Below are positions 16,904-25,209 of a DNA stretch of 64,000 bases, piece by piece. The notes below the pieces were generated by a model. The model was not told the origin of the DNA and ran no database searches. It saw nothing but the letters and a program-made list of their open reading frames with translations. Source of the stretch: Candidatus Obscuribacterales bacterium (GTDB taxonomy: Bacteria; Cyanobacteriota; Vampirovibrionia; Obscuribacterales; Obscuribacteraceae); NCBI GenBank assembly GCA_020054205.1, contig JAGVLS010000004.1:167518-231517 (forward strand), given 5' to 3'. How positions within the stretch are numbered: the stretch's first letter is position 1; each line of letters starts with the position of its first letter. Made by a program: the position numbers and the translations under genes.

Positions 16904-18779
16904 TGGCGAGTAGACCGGGGGAATTTCACCCCCAGCCCCTCATAGAACCGTGCTTGATAGTCTCCACTCACACGGCTCCAATCACCTATCGCAAATACGG
17001 CTTGACGCCGAACTTCCAATGAGCAAACAAATCGGGATTGCGCTCAGCAATTTCGATGAGCCATGCCCTTGTTTGCTTTGGTCGCTTGCGTTTCCGTTTG
17101 TATTTCCACATTGCCCACTTTATTAGAGAGTGGTTGATGCCGGCGAGTGGTGCATACAGGCGCGACTTGTAGAAGCGCCCGTAATAGTTTATCCACCCTC
17201 GCACGGTCGCGTTGATTGTTCGAGCCAGTGCATCGAGAGACGTGTTGACACGTTTATGAAGTTCCCATTCGCGTATAGTTTGCCGTATCTCCTTAGCAGC
17301 TCGATCGCTGATGGCTGGTCCAAAGCCAAGGTAAATGCCTCCGCCTTTGTTCCGCATTCCGCGAGGACGGAATGTGAAACCCAGGAAGTCGAACGCGGTA
17401 ATCGAGTGATTACCTGGGCGATTCGCTTGCTTACAAAAGACAATCTTCGTCTTGGCTGGATGCACCTCCAGCTTGAATTGTTTGAGCCGATAAGTGATGG
17501 CGGACATTACGTTGCGCGTTTGTCCTTCATTGCAGTGAACAACGATGTCATCTGCGTAGCGTTCGAATGCTACTTTTGGACAGTCTTTCACCATCCACGT
17601 ATCAAACGCATGATGCAGATAGATGTTGGCTAACAAGGGCGAGATTACAGAGCCTTGGGGGCTGCCACAATCTCGCGGAATGAGCGTTCCATCGTCCCGT
17701 TGAAGTGGTGCCTTTAGCCACCGCTCGATGTAGAGCAGTATCCATCGGCATTTGGTGTGTAGCTTAACCATCTTCATCATGAGTTCGTGGTCAAGCGAAT
17801 CGAAGAACGACTTGATGTCGAGATCGATGACCCACCATTTCTGGTGGCATCGCTCCGTCGCTTTAGCCACTGCATCATGCGCGGATTTGTTCGGTCTGTA
17901 TCCGTAGGAATCCGGGTGGAACTTAGTTTCCACTTCAGGCTCCAGATACAATTTCACAACCATCTGCGCAACCAGGTCTGCCACGGTAGGTACGCCGAGC
18001 GTTCTGATGCCTCCCGATGATTTCGGAATCTCTACACTCTTCACGGGTGGAGGGAAGTAGGTACCTGACGACATCCGGTTCCAAATCTTGTAGAGATTTG
18101 CTTCGAGGTTTTGCTCGAATTCTTCAACCGACTGTTCGTCGACGCCTGCCGCTCCTTTGTTTGCCTTCACCTTCTCGAAAGCTACGCGAACAGCGCTTTC
18201 GGAAATAGCAAATTGCTTTGCTTTATGCATGTTGAATCTTCCTCATTTGAGTTGTCCTACCATATAGAGCAGGTGATGCAACCCCTTTGCTCTGCTCGCT
18301 TTCACGAGCTTCATCGCTACTACGGGTTGCTCCGTCCCTGTGCTCTGCGTCGACATTCGCCGCTGGTACTTTCGCCCTCATGGTGCGGCACTTGAGCTTT
18401 TCCCAGATTGATTTGCTGCCTACGTTACTCCGCGCTTGCCAAATCTCTGTCGCAGAACGACAGGTTCCCAAGTTCCGTGTGTGCGCCCAATTCAAGCTCA
18501 TGCCACCTAAACACCGGACACCGCCTGGTCAGCAATGCAGGATTTCTTCCAGACTTGTCCCGGGAGTGCGGAAAGCCCCCAGTTTTGATGTCATCTTTCA
18601 CTTTTCGATGCGTCATCAGTGGTTCACTTGCGTTCATCTTCTTGAATCACACCAAACGCGAGGTACCTCGCGCCTTCCCGTAACGCTTAACACCCCGGCT
18701 CTTTACCGGAGCATCTTACGGTGGTTTGGAGGCGCCCCCTGTTGGGCGCCTCCAGTGGGTCTGCCACCATCACACACAC
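16904..18779 (-). mobile_element. Group II intron (ends approximate)
   Basis: A self-splicing retroelement on the minus strand. Domain V is recognisable at 16945-16978: 34 bases beginning GAGCCGTG and ending CACGGTTC on the minus strand. A domain VI-like G5/C5 hairpin follows (16916-16938), and the 3' end lies near 16904-16910. At the other side a GTGTG start compatible with the GUGYG consensus lies at 18775-18779. Domains I-III occupy about 18231-18775 and the maturase sits in domain IV. The intron is inserted 10-14 bases beyond the ssb stop codon. A 9-base repeat TAGCTGTCA flanks it at 16873-16881 and 18784-18792. Exact ends need alignment to known introns. Confidence 0.85.
16986..18230 (-). 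CDS. ltrA: Group II intron reverse transcriptase/maturase
   Basis: 414 aa. Reverse transcriptase domains are complete: W-V-I-D-L-D-I-K-S-F-F-D (133-144), G-S-P-Q-G-S-V-I-S-P-L-L-A-N-I-Y-L (189-205) and the active site Y-A-D-D (225-228). The C-terminal maturase (X/GIIM) domain has V-R-G-W-I-N-Y-Y-G-R-F. There is no H-N-H endonuclease domain, so mobility would use an endonuclease-independent route such as replication-fork priming. The gene lies inside intron domain IV and no frameshift was seen, so the intron may still be active. Confidence 0.93.
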   Translation of the reverse strand: MHKAKQFAISESAVRVAFEKVKANKGAAGVDEQSVEEFEQNLEANLYKIWNRMSSGTYFPPPVKSVEIPKSSGGIRTLGVPTVADLVAQMVVKLYLEPEVETKFHPDSYGYRPNKSAHDAVAKATERCHQKWWVIDLDIKSFFDSLDHELMMKMVKLHTKCRWILLYIERWLKAPLQRDDGTLIPRDCGSPQGSVISPLLANIYLHHAFDTWMVKDCPKVAFERYADDIVVHCNEGQTRNVMSAITYRLKQFKLEVHPAKTKIVFCKQANRPGNHSITAFDFLGFTFRPRGMRNKGGGIYLGFGPAISDRAAKEIRQTIREWELHKRVNTSLDALARTINATVRGWINYYGRFYKSRLYAPLAGINHSLIKWAMWKYKRKRKRPKQTRAWLIEIAERNPDLFAHWKFGVKPYLR

Positions 18780-18789
18780 AGCATAGCTG

Positions 18790-19173
18790 TCAGGAGATAT
18801 TCGCTAACTGATTGTCATTGGATACCTCCTCGCGCTTTCTTGGCGCACTGCCACACAGATAAAAACTAGTGAGCTTCATAACCGGCTTGATGATTTCTAT
18901 TGTTTTTCCATCTTTGCCATTTTTCGTATATGAAGAGGTAGCGAGGCGTCCCATAACTGCAACTTCACGTCCTTTGGTGATAGTTGCTATGACTTTATCA
19001 CCAACTTCGTTCCAAGCTTCAACATCTATCCACATCGGCTTAGATGTATTATTGCTTGAAGAAAATTCTTTCACTGCAATGCTGAATTTTGCAAGCTTAT
19101 TATTGCTGGTGGCAAAGTTTTTGACTTGTGGATTTTCACCAACATGTCCAATTAGTGTAAGGTAGTTATTCAT
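18790..19173 (-). CDS. ssb: Single-stranded DNA-binding protein
   Basis: 127 aa OB-fold protein: N-Y-L-T-L-I-G-H-V-G-E-N-P-Q at the N-terminus, F-S-I-A-V-K-E-F, W-I-D-V-E-A-W-N and V-A-V-M-G-R-L-A-T-S-S-Y are the family motifs. The acidic C-terminal tip (D-D-I-P-F) of chromosomal SSB, which recruits partner proteins, is missing; the tail ends N-Q-L-A-N-I-S. That and its position suggest an element-borne SSB, as often found on conjugative elements. The ATG at 19173 has GGAGG 9 bases upstream, so the longer frame to 19212 is rejected. The group II intron sits just past its stop. Confidence 0.92.
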   Translation of the reverse strand: MNNYLTLIGHVGENPQVKNFATSNNKLAKFSIAVKEFSSSNNTSKPMWIDVEAWNEVGDKVIATITKGREVAVMGRLATSSYTKNGKDGKTIEIIKPVMKLTSFYLCGSAPRKREEVSNDNQLANIS

Positions 19174-19506
19174 ATCTGTTTTCCTCCAATGGAAAGTGTC
19201 TTGATGCCACAAGAGAAGCAGGAGTGGTTACACCGCGAAGCGCCTGCTAACCAGGTCAATGGGTGGCAACGCCACCGCAAGGTTTGCCCATTGCCGGGTT
19301 TGCAGGTCATGCTAGCTTGAGCATTAATAGACACGTCCAGGAGGAGCAGAAATGTATACATTTATACTTTGGACTAACAGAAAATACAGTCAAATACAAA
19401 CTAGAAATTTATTGGTGCATTGCTTATGATTACAGCATTGTTGTATGGATATAGATGAAGAAATAATATTTTGGATTTAGTGGAGTAATGCTATGAGGCT
19501 GAACAA
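19174..19506. other. 333-base intergenic region holding a long hairpin
   Basis: Contains no gene. The ssb side (19200-19320) is G+C-rich and structured (separate entry for 19243-19306). The rest, 19320-19506, is AT-rich and leads to the plus-strand TPR gene; it should hold both divergent promoters, but no convincing boxes were picked out. Confidence 0.5.
19243..19306. repeat. Long imperfect inverted repeat / extended hairpin upstream of ssb
   Basis: CCTGCTAACC (19243-19252) pairs with GGTTTGCAGG (19297-19306) with one mismatch; CAATGGG (19257-19263) pairs with CCCATTG (19287-19293); and an internal GGTGGC-AAC-GCCACC hairpin (19262-19276) partly competes with the latter. Together they form a roughly 64-base extended stem-loop. 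It could be a leader RNA structure controlling ssb, or a single-strand replication or transfer signal; undecided. Confidence 0.7.
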
Positions 19507-20097
19507 GTGAAGATAATAGTTCTACTTGCTATGTCAACGCCCTTTCTTATTCCTGCTTATGGGCAAAGCGCCGAGACTTATAACAACAGAGGAATAAATT
19601 ATGGTAAGACTGGACAATATCAGAAGGCAATTGAATGCTTTTCAAAAGCTATTGTGCTAGATCCAAAATTCAGAGAAGCATATGTAAACCGTGCTCTGGC
19701 AAATAAAAAGTCTGGACAATATCTAAATGATATTAGAGACTGCACTGTCGCTATTAAGCTCAATCCATATAACTCAAAACAATATTATGAAAGAGCTTGG
19801 GCATACGGAAAGCTTAGTCAGCATAAACAAGAAATAGAAGATTATTCTATGTGTATTAAGCTAGATCCGCAGAATGAGAACGCATATAATAATCGAGGAA
19901 TAGCTCACGCCATTTTGAAACAATATTCTGAAGCGAATACTGATTTTTCAAGAGCAATTCAATTGAATCCTAAATGCGCTGAAATCTATCGGAATAGAGC
20001 TAGAGTTTATAAGCGTTTAAATTATCTAGTTCAAGCCAAACAAGACTTTCAGCAAGCTCAAAGGTTGGAAAAGACATATGACAAAGCTCAAAGGTGA
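19507..20097 (+). CDS. Exported TPR protein
   Basis: 196 aa. A signal peptide is clear (M-K-I-I-V-L-L-A-M, then P-A-Y-G-Q-S cleavage region near 20). Residues 22-185 are about five TPR units with canonical A-Y-N-N-R-G-I and L-D-P-K/L-N-P-K motifs. The start is a GTG at 19507 with GAGG (19495-19498) 8 bases upstream; an in-frame stop at 19486 rules out a longer form. The last 20 bases overlap the next gene. Likely an envelope scaffold protein, unlike the presumably cytoplasmic product of the gene it overlaps. Confidence 0.8.
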   Translation: MKIIVLLAMSTPFLIPAYGQSAETYNNRGINYGKTGQYQKAIECFSKAIVLDPKFREAYVNRALANKKSGQYLNDIRDCTVAIKLNPYNSKQYYERAWAYGKLSQHKQEIEDYSMCIKLDPQNENAYNNRGIAHAILKQYSEANTDFSRAIQLNPKCAEIYRNRARVYKRLNYLVQAKQDFQQAQRLEKTYDKAQR

Positions 20098-20803
20098 ATA
20101 CAGGCTTAATTTAAATAAGGTGGCAAAAACCGAACATCATGAGTATATGTTTAAACTGGCAATAGCCTTAAATGATTTTTTATCGGTACAAACTTTGAAT
20201 AAGAGTTTGACAATATCAAAAAGTAGAATTCTAAGAAAGATTAGAATCTCAGTAGAAAACTATCTTTTGAGACTTGCGCAAGCTCATATTTATAGCGCAT
20301 ATGAAGCTTTTGTTATGCGGATACAACCAACGAGGAAATTTCCAAAAGGACAAGAACCTGTTTATGCTTATATTTGTAAAAATCATAAATCAAAGCAATT
20401 CTTTGAACAAATGCAAACCATTATGAAAGACCCTTTTTTTAATACCGTAAGAACACTTCGCAATACTTTTGTATTTCACTACAATAGCGAAAAGCTAAGT
20501 AAAGCTACTGCAAGCGTTGTAAAAAGGTTAATAGAAGAGATAAAACAAGGATATGATAGTAAGGACGTTAACTTGATTTTGCGAACAAGCAATTCTGACA
20601 ACTGCAGATTTGTATTTGCAGATGAAATAATGAATATAGCAAATCAAATGTACTTACCCAAAAGCAAACCAAATAATCCTGAGGCACAAATAGTCGATTA
20701 CCGTATTTTTTTAATGACCGCAGCAACAGTATTTAGAAATTTTGCCGAGGAAACACTTTTGTTTTGGGTAGTTGAGAATAAACTACAGGATTTTCACAAG
20801 TAA
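20078..20803 (+). CDS. Hypothetical protein with a possible HEPN motif
   Basis: 241 aa, predominantly helical, no signal peptide. Not recognised as a named family. Near residues 125-133 the sequence L-R-N-T-F-V-F-H-Y-N fits the R-N-x(4)-H signature of HEPN ribonucleases (Arg, polar residue, then His), in a helix as expected. It overlaps the TPR gene by 20 bases, so the two may be translationally coupled. A role as an RNase toxin or defence effector is only a hypothesis. The strongly AT-rich codon use matches its neighbour. Confidence 0.6.
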   Translation: MTKLKGEYRLNLNKVAKTEHHEYMFKLAIALNDFLSVQTLNKSLTISKSRILRKIRISVENYLLRLAQAHIYSAYEAFVMRIQPTRKFPKGQEPVYAYICKNHKSKQFFEQMQTIMKDPFFNTVRTLRNTFVFHYNSEKLSKATASVVKRLIEEIKQGYDSKDVNLILRTSNSDNCRFVFADEIMNIANQMYLPKSKPNNPEAQIVDYRIFLMTAATVFRNFAEETLLFWVVENKLQDFHK

Positions 20804-20812
20804 CAAGCGGTC

Positions 20813-20870
20813 AATATTAAATTCCAAAGAAACTACTATGATTGGATGTATATCTTTTTTGTTTAATATT
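20813..20870. repeat. 9-bp inverted repeat downstream of the HEPN-like gene
   Basis: AATATTAAA (20813-20821) and TTTAATATT (20862-20870) are exact complements 40 bases apart, starting 10 bases after the stop codon, with a T6 run just before the second arm. It may be a weak terminator or the remnant of a mobile element end. Confidence 0.35.
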
Positions 20871-21015
20871 TCAACAGTCCAATACTTTTGTTTAGTATAA
20901 GTAAATGGTTTTGCAAGTGCAAGTAACCGGACTAGATATAGCAATCGTTTCCAGTTCCTCTTGATTAGACAAAACAGTCACTTTGTCTACTTCGCATTGA
21001 CTCACTGAAACCGTC

Positions 21016-22620
21016 ACCCTGACAACGGCGTTGCCTCAAGTAAAATCACACCCCGAAACCATTCAGGGAAGGGGTCCAATGAGGCAAGAAAAAATGAGCT
21101 TACAGTCCAAACGAGAACTTTTGGCCGCTCTGAAAGACGCATACTCCAATGCCACCTACGGCGAAAAGAACCGGCTTCTGGATGGCTTTCAGACTGCCAC
21201 CGGGTACAGCCGCAAGCACGCGATCAGACTCATGCGAAGCGCAGAGGCACCGCAGAAGAAGCAACGAGCTGCTCGAATTACTCCATACAATCAAGTGGTA
21301 AAGAGCGCTCTGTCAACCATTTGGCAAGCGGCAGGCTGCATTTGCGCCAAGCGATTGGTTCCCTTCTTGCCCGAGTTAATTGCCGCATTGGAAAGGTGCG
21401 ATCACATCTGCCCCACGCCTGAGGTCAGAGACGGGCTTCTGAAGATGAGCCCAGCTACTGCTGACCGGCTTCTTAGGTCCGAGCGGCAGCGGCTTGGAAG
21501 ATCAATGAGCATGACTCGTCCTGGCGCTTTCTTAAGACGGCAAATCGCAGTAAGGACTTTCGCCCAATGGGATGATGCGATTCTGGGATTCTTTGAAGCT
21601 GATTTGGTCGCTCACAACGGTGGAAATCAGCATGGGCAGTTCATCCATACGTTGACCCTGACGGACATTTACTCCGGGTGGACGGAGTGCATGCCACTAA
21701 TTCGGAAAAGCGATGATGAGGTGGTCAAAGCAATCGTCAAAGTCCAGGAGCGGTTTCCCATGCGGTTAGTCGGGCTGGACACAGACAACGGCAGCGAGTT
21801 CATTAACCATAATCTTTCTGATTACTGCAAGCGCGAAAACATCAAATTCACCAGGTCGAGGGTGTTCAAGTCGAACGATCAGTGCCGTGTAGAGGAGAAG
21901 AATGGATCAGTTGTTCGTCGCTTCGTAGGCTATAGGCGCCTGGAGGGTGATTACTTGCACTGGCTCATGAATGAACTGTACAAGCTAACCAGCCTGTATG
22001 TGAATTACTTTCAGCCGTCATGCAAGCTTCAGAGCAAAGAGCGTGAAGGTGGACATGTCACCAAACGATACGACAAGGCGCGGACACCGTGCCAGAGGCT
22101 GTTGGAAATAGATGGTGGTGAGGAAAGGAAGGAAATGCTCCGCACTACTTTCCTGAAGCTGAACCCAGTAGATCTGCTCACCCGCATACAATCACTGCAA
22201 GCAAAAATTGAGGAGACTACCAATCAAATATTGCGCTTGCCACCATCGACAGCGATTTCCGAGAGCGAAAAGCTCATCCTTCAGGCTAAAGAAAGAAAAG
22301 CAAAGCCGGCGATAGAGCCAGTGACGTCACCAAAGACCGGACGCAAATCCATCGTCTCTGAGGAAGTTGCTCGCGTGATTAGTTTCTTTCTGCACCACGA
22401 CCCTTCCATGACAGCAACCACACTGTTGCCTTTGCTGGATAAACGCTATCCTGGGAAATACAAAAAAAGCAATGGGCTACTTTGGCAAGGCAGATACGCA
22501 AATGGCGTGCACAGCATCCGGAGTACAGCCGCTTCTACCCGAAGACCTTCCTGTACACCGACGATGGAACAATACATTGTCAGGGTGATATTTTTAGTGA
22601 GGCAACGATGTTGTAAGGGT
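21016..22620 (+). mobile_element. Insertion sequence with 23-bp terminal inverted repeats
   Basis: Left end 21016-21038 and right end 22598-22620 match as inverted repeats at about 20 of 23 positions; both begin ACCCT and share CGTTGCCTCA. Between them lies one DDE transposase gene. No target duplication is evident (GTC on the left, TAG on the right). The right flank (22625-22645) holds an imperfect second copy of the terminal motif, TTTTTA followed by TTGAGGCAA, as if an older related end had been there. Integrase-core family outside the best-known IS groups; exact family not assigned. Confidence 0.85.
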
Positions 22621-22623
22621 TAG
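21079..22623 (+). CDS. DDE (integrase-core) transposase, out of frame at its C-terminus
   Basis: N-terminal helix-turn-helix region (about 30-60), then a retroviral-integrase-type catalytic core. Candidate catalytic residues are D in F-F-E-A-D-L-V, D in L-D-T-D-N-G-S-E-F and E in R-V-E-E-K-N-G. The ATG at 21079 follows a GGAAGGGG signal; a TTG at 21031 lies in the terminal repeat and is rejected. At an A7 run (22462-22468) the reading should move to the -1 frame: that frame gives a protein-like tail (W-R-A-Q-H-P-E-Y-S-R-F-Y) ending at a TAA (22614-22616) inside the IS, whereas the annotated frame ends beyond the IS end. It is either mutated or expressed by slippage. Confidence 0.8.
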   Translation: MRQEKMSLQSKRELLAALKDAYSNATYGEKNRLLDGFQTATGYSRKHAIRLMRSAEAPQKKQRAARITPYNQVVKSALSTIWQAAGCICAKRLVPFLPELIAALERCDHICPTPEVRDGLLKMSPATADRLLRSERQRLGRSMSMTRPGAFLRRQIAVRTFAQWDDAILGFFEADLVAHNGGNQHGQFIHTLTLTDIYSGWTECMPLIRKSDDEVVKAIVKVQERFPMRLVGLDTDNGSEFINHNLSDYCKRENIKFTRSRVFKSNDQCRVEEKNGSVVRRFVGYRRLEGDYLHWLMNELYKLTSLYVNYFQPSCKLQSKEREGGHVTKRYDKARTPCQRLLEIDGGEERKEMLRTTFLKLNPVDLLTRIQSLQAKIEETTNQILRLPPSTAISESEKLILQAKERKAKPAIEPVTSPKTGRKSIVSEEVARVISFFLHHDPSMTATTLLPLLDKRYPGKYKKSNGLLWQGRYANGVHSIRSTAASTRRPSCTPTMEQYIVRVIFLVRQRCCKG

Positions 22624-22839
22624 CTTTTTAATTGAGGCAATACGAACTAGTCCGATATGACAACCGGCAATAGTGGCTTATAAGCTGTAGTCTTCGCCAT
22701 GTTATTTGGACTGGGAAAATCCGGACACAAAGTAGTATGTCCGCTGATCAGTAAAGGTCAGCAAGCAGACCTGAATTTTTGAGGCATATGGCAGCGTATC
22801 ATGAAGTAGTTGTGAGCATGGATGCGCACGCTGTTTCAT
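22621..22839. other. Intergenic remnant region
   Basis: About 219 bases between the IS and the truncated ATPase. Apart from the degenerate IS-end motif at 22625-22645, no gene or clear signal is seen. Confidence 0.4.
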
Positions 22840-23712
22840 TTATCGAATCGCTCTGGTAACTCGTAGTCCGTTAGCCACCGCTAACAGCTCTGAGACTTCA
22901 TGAAAGATCACAGCTATAGCTACCGTAATCAACCCAAACAAGGCGGTCGGAATCAATATAGCCAGGAGAGCTAAGGAGAAGACAATGTTTTGTTTGCTGA
23001 TTGTCTGCGCTTTTTGCCCTAGCCGGATCGCATAGACAACCTTGGTCAAATCGTCTCCCATGAGAGCTGTATCGGCCGCTTCTATCGCTGCATCTGTGCC
23101 GGCTGCTCCCATGGCAATGCCGACAGTCGCTAGTTCTTCGATACCAGAGATTTTGTCTTCTGGCTTCAGCTCGGCGCGCACATCTTCGATATTAAGCTCC
23201 TGCGCAATCGCGTGAGCGACACGCTGATTGTCACCAGTAAGCATCGCCACTTTCATTCCCAGCTTATGCAAGTCTGCCACCACTTGCTTGGCTTCTGGAC
23301 GAATCGCATCCTTGATTGCAATCAGACCGAGAATCTTCTCTTCGGTTCCTACCAGCACAACTGTTTTGCCTTCATCGGATAATCGCTTCGTCTCGGAATT
23401 CGGTTCAATTCCCATGTCTTCAAATAGCTTCGGCTTACCCAGATAAAAAAGTTCCTCTCCAATCCGGCCCTGCACTCCTGCACCAGTGAGCGAACGAAAA
23501 TCTTTCACGATTGCTGTTTCTATGTTCATTTCAGCCGCTTTGGATACGACCGCTGCAGCCAATGGATGTGTCGATGATGTTTCTAAACTGGAGGCTACCT
23601 TCATCAGCTCTTGCTCGTCTCTGTTGAGAGAAACAACATCTGTCACTTGAGGTTTACCGACAGTCAGTGTGCCGGTTTTATCAAAGGCAACGCCTTTCAG
23701 CTTGCCGAGATT
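22840..23712 (-). pseudogene. Heavy-metal P-type ATPase remnant (double deletion)
   Basis: Only the C-terminal half of a P1B ATPase is left. The frame enters at about 23712 with N-L-G-K-L-K-G, followed by the phosphorylation motif D-K-T-G-T-L-T (23682 downward), the H-P nucleotide-binding motif (S-S-T-H-P-L-A) and T-G-D-N. The metal-binding domain, the first six membrane spans and the actuator domain are gone. There is also an in-frame internal loss: E-D-K-I-S-G-I-E-E-L-A-T runs directly into V-G-I-A-M-G-A-A-G, so the hinge motif G-D-G-x-N-D-x-P and about 23 residues are missing compared with the intact ATPase at 46551. It cannot be functional. Its 5' edge is fused to a truncated exported protein gene. 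Confidence 0.88.
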
Positions 23713-24344
23713 ATGGCTATAGCACCATTAGTGATGCATGTTACGACCTGCTCGTGGCACAATTTAGTGGAGATAAAGACGGGTCTGCCACCGGCGCGAA
23801 CCAATACAGCACCATCATGTAATATCAAATGATCATCGTTGGTTTCAGAGAAAGAGGCATTTACCGTTGGCATAAACATCGGTTCGACATGTTTTGTGCC
23901 TAGGGGCGCGATTTTCTCAACTCTTCCGAACTGTTTCCTTGGGTCTTTACTGACCTCGACCGTTGAAGCAGGCAGGCTAGCCTGGGAGTCCTTAGCGAAG
24001 GGAGTCCAATGAGCTGTAAACTCGAAGCGCTTGTCTTTGGACATCAGCACTGCCAGCTCGTCCTTAGTCAAAGGCTTTTCTGGCTCCAGTTGATTAGCGT
24101 TAGGACCGGCATGAAAACCAGTTACGTCAGTCGGCAATATGGTACTAGGGGGAGTAGCTAAAGGAAGCTGAAAGGCAGGTGGAGGCGCAGTTATTGCAGG
24201 AACTACTGGAGCAGCGGTTGGTAGGGCATTTACAGGAATAGGAAATCCATCATCATTGTCGGTCCCGTCGTGATGTGCATAGGATACTAACGTAAAGGCT
24301 GTGGAACAAGTAAGCGAAGCGACAAGGAACAATTTAAACATCAT
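23697..24344 (-). CDS. Exported Pro-rich protein, C-terminus probably truncated
   Basis: 215 aa. Signal peptide at 1-23 (M-M-F-K-L-F-L-V-A-S ... S-Y-A-H-H), then a His/Asp patch (H-H-D-G-T-D-N-D-D) and a Pro/Ala/Thr-rich linker to about 90. The C-terminal part (L-H-D-G-A-V-L-V-R-A-G-G-R-P-V-F-I-S-T) looks like the start of a FecR-like beta domain. It ends abruptly after G-A-I-A-I-I-S-A-S, in sequence that belongs to the ATPase remnant read in another frame, so the gene has lost its 3' part. AGGAGCTT precedes the ATG. Function unknown. Confidence 0.65.
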   Translation of the reverse strand: MMFKLFLVASLTCSTAFTLVSYAHHDGTDNDDGFPIPVNALPTAAPVVPAITAPPPAFQLPLATPPSTILPTDVTGFHAGPNANQLEPEKPLTKDELAVLMSKDKRFEFTAHWTPFAKDSQASLPASTVEVSKDPRKQFGRVEKIAPLGTKHVEPMFMPTVNASFSETNDDHLILHDGAVLVRAGGRPVFISTKLCHEQVVTCITNGAIAIISAS

Positions 24345-24453
24345 AAGCTCCTAACAACAGGGACAACTTTGGGGTAACGCAAAACAGTTTGATTCCGAGG
24401 ATTTGCCGAGCGTGTAGCTGCCGGGCTACTCTTCCATTAACTAGTTCCATGAT

Positions 24454-25185
24454 CTATTTGGCCACCATGTCGAGGATTAGCAGAACCAGGAAGCCCGAGA
24501 AGAAGCTAGCCGTGTGGACTGGGGTTTCCTTTTCTTCGTGCGCTTCTACGAGCAGTTCCTCAGTCACAAGAAAGAGCAATGCTGACAAACCAAATGAGAG
24601 GACAATCTCTAGATTGCCACCGCTCAATTGCCGCAGGACTGTTATACCTACAATGCTGGCGATCGTGAACAAGCTTGATAGCGCGATAATGAGGGCAGAA
24701 ATTTTCATCTTGGTCAGACGCTGTTTCCGTAAGCTTGCGCTTGTCGCCAATCCGAGGGCAAAAAGTTCCACCGAAAGAGCCAGTGTAAGCATGGAACCAA
24801 CGGAGCCTCCGGATGCAAATCCGATGCCGAGAAGTAAACCGTCGACAGAAATATCGACTGCAATACCGAATAGCAGACCAGTGGGCAAGCGGGTTGGTTG
24901 TAGCTCTTCCTGCGCCTTCTCAGCGTGTCTACTCAGAACACGCAAGGCTAACATGGTAGCAATGCCGGCAGTGAAGCCGATTATGATTTCGATTGGCGCA
25001 TGTCTTTTGATAATGTCTGGCAGTAGCTCAACTGATACGACAGAGAAAACCACACCCGCAGCAAAGTGGAGTATGATGCTGCGCGCTGCACTACCAGGAA
25101 GTCGCACGAATGCTGCCAACCCGCCTACAACCATAGCGGCAGTTGGCATTAATGCCCAAGCAAATACTTTGAAGATCGGTTCCAA
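24454..25185 (-). CDS. ZIP family metal transporter
   Basis: 243 aa with about eight hydrophobic segments. Metal-site helices fit the ZIP family: H-F-A-A-G-V-V-F-S-V-V-S-V-E-L-L-P-D (about 40-57), V-D-I-S-V-D-G-L-L-L-G and V-T-E-E-L-L-V-E-A-H-E-E. ZIP proteins usually import Zn, Fe or Mn into the cytoplasm, though some bacterial ones are less directional. The usual first His of the TM4 signature is replaced (V-D-I-S-V-D), so metal choice is open. Last intact gene of the minus-strand metal operon, 24 bases beyond the MgtC gene. Confidence 0.88.
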   Translation of the reverse strand: MEPIFKVFAWALMPTAAMVVGGLAAFVRLPGSAARSIILHFAAGVVFSVVSVELLPDIIKRHAPIEIIIGFTAGIATMLALRVLSRHAEKAQEELQPTRLPTGLLFGIAVDISVDGLLLGIGFASGGSVGSMLTLALSVELFALGLATSASLRKQRLTKMKISALIIALSSLFTIASIVGITVLRQLSGGNLEIVLSFGLSALLFLVTEELLVEAHEEKETPVHTASFFSGFLVLLILDMVAK

Positions 25186-25209
25186 ATCGATTATTCCCTC
25201 TGCCGCATC

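Noticed and set aside
18287..18811. 174-aa frame on the plus strand
   Set aside because: Antisense to the structured RNA domains of the group II intron.
19243..19306. Long hairpin considered as an integron attC site
   Set aside because: The GTTRRRY/RYYYAAC core boxes are not present and no integron integrase or cassette array is near.
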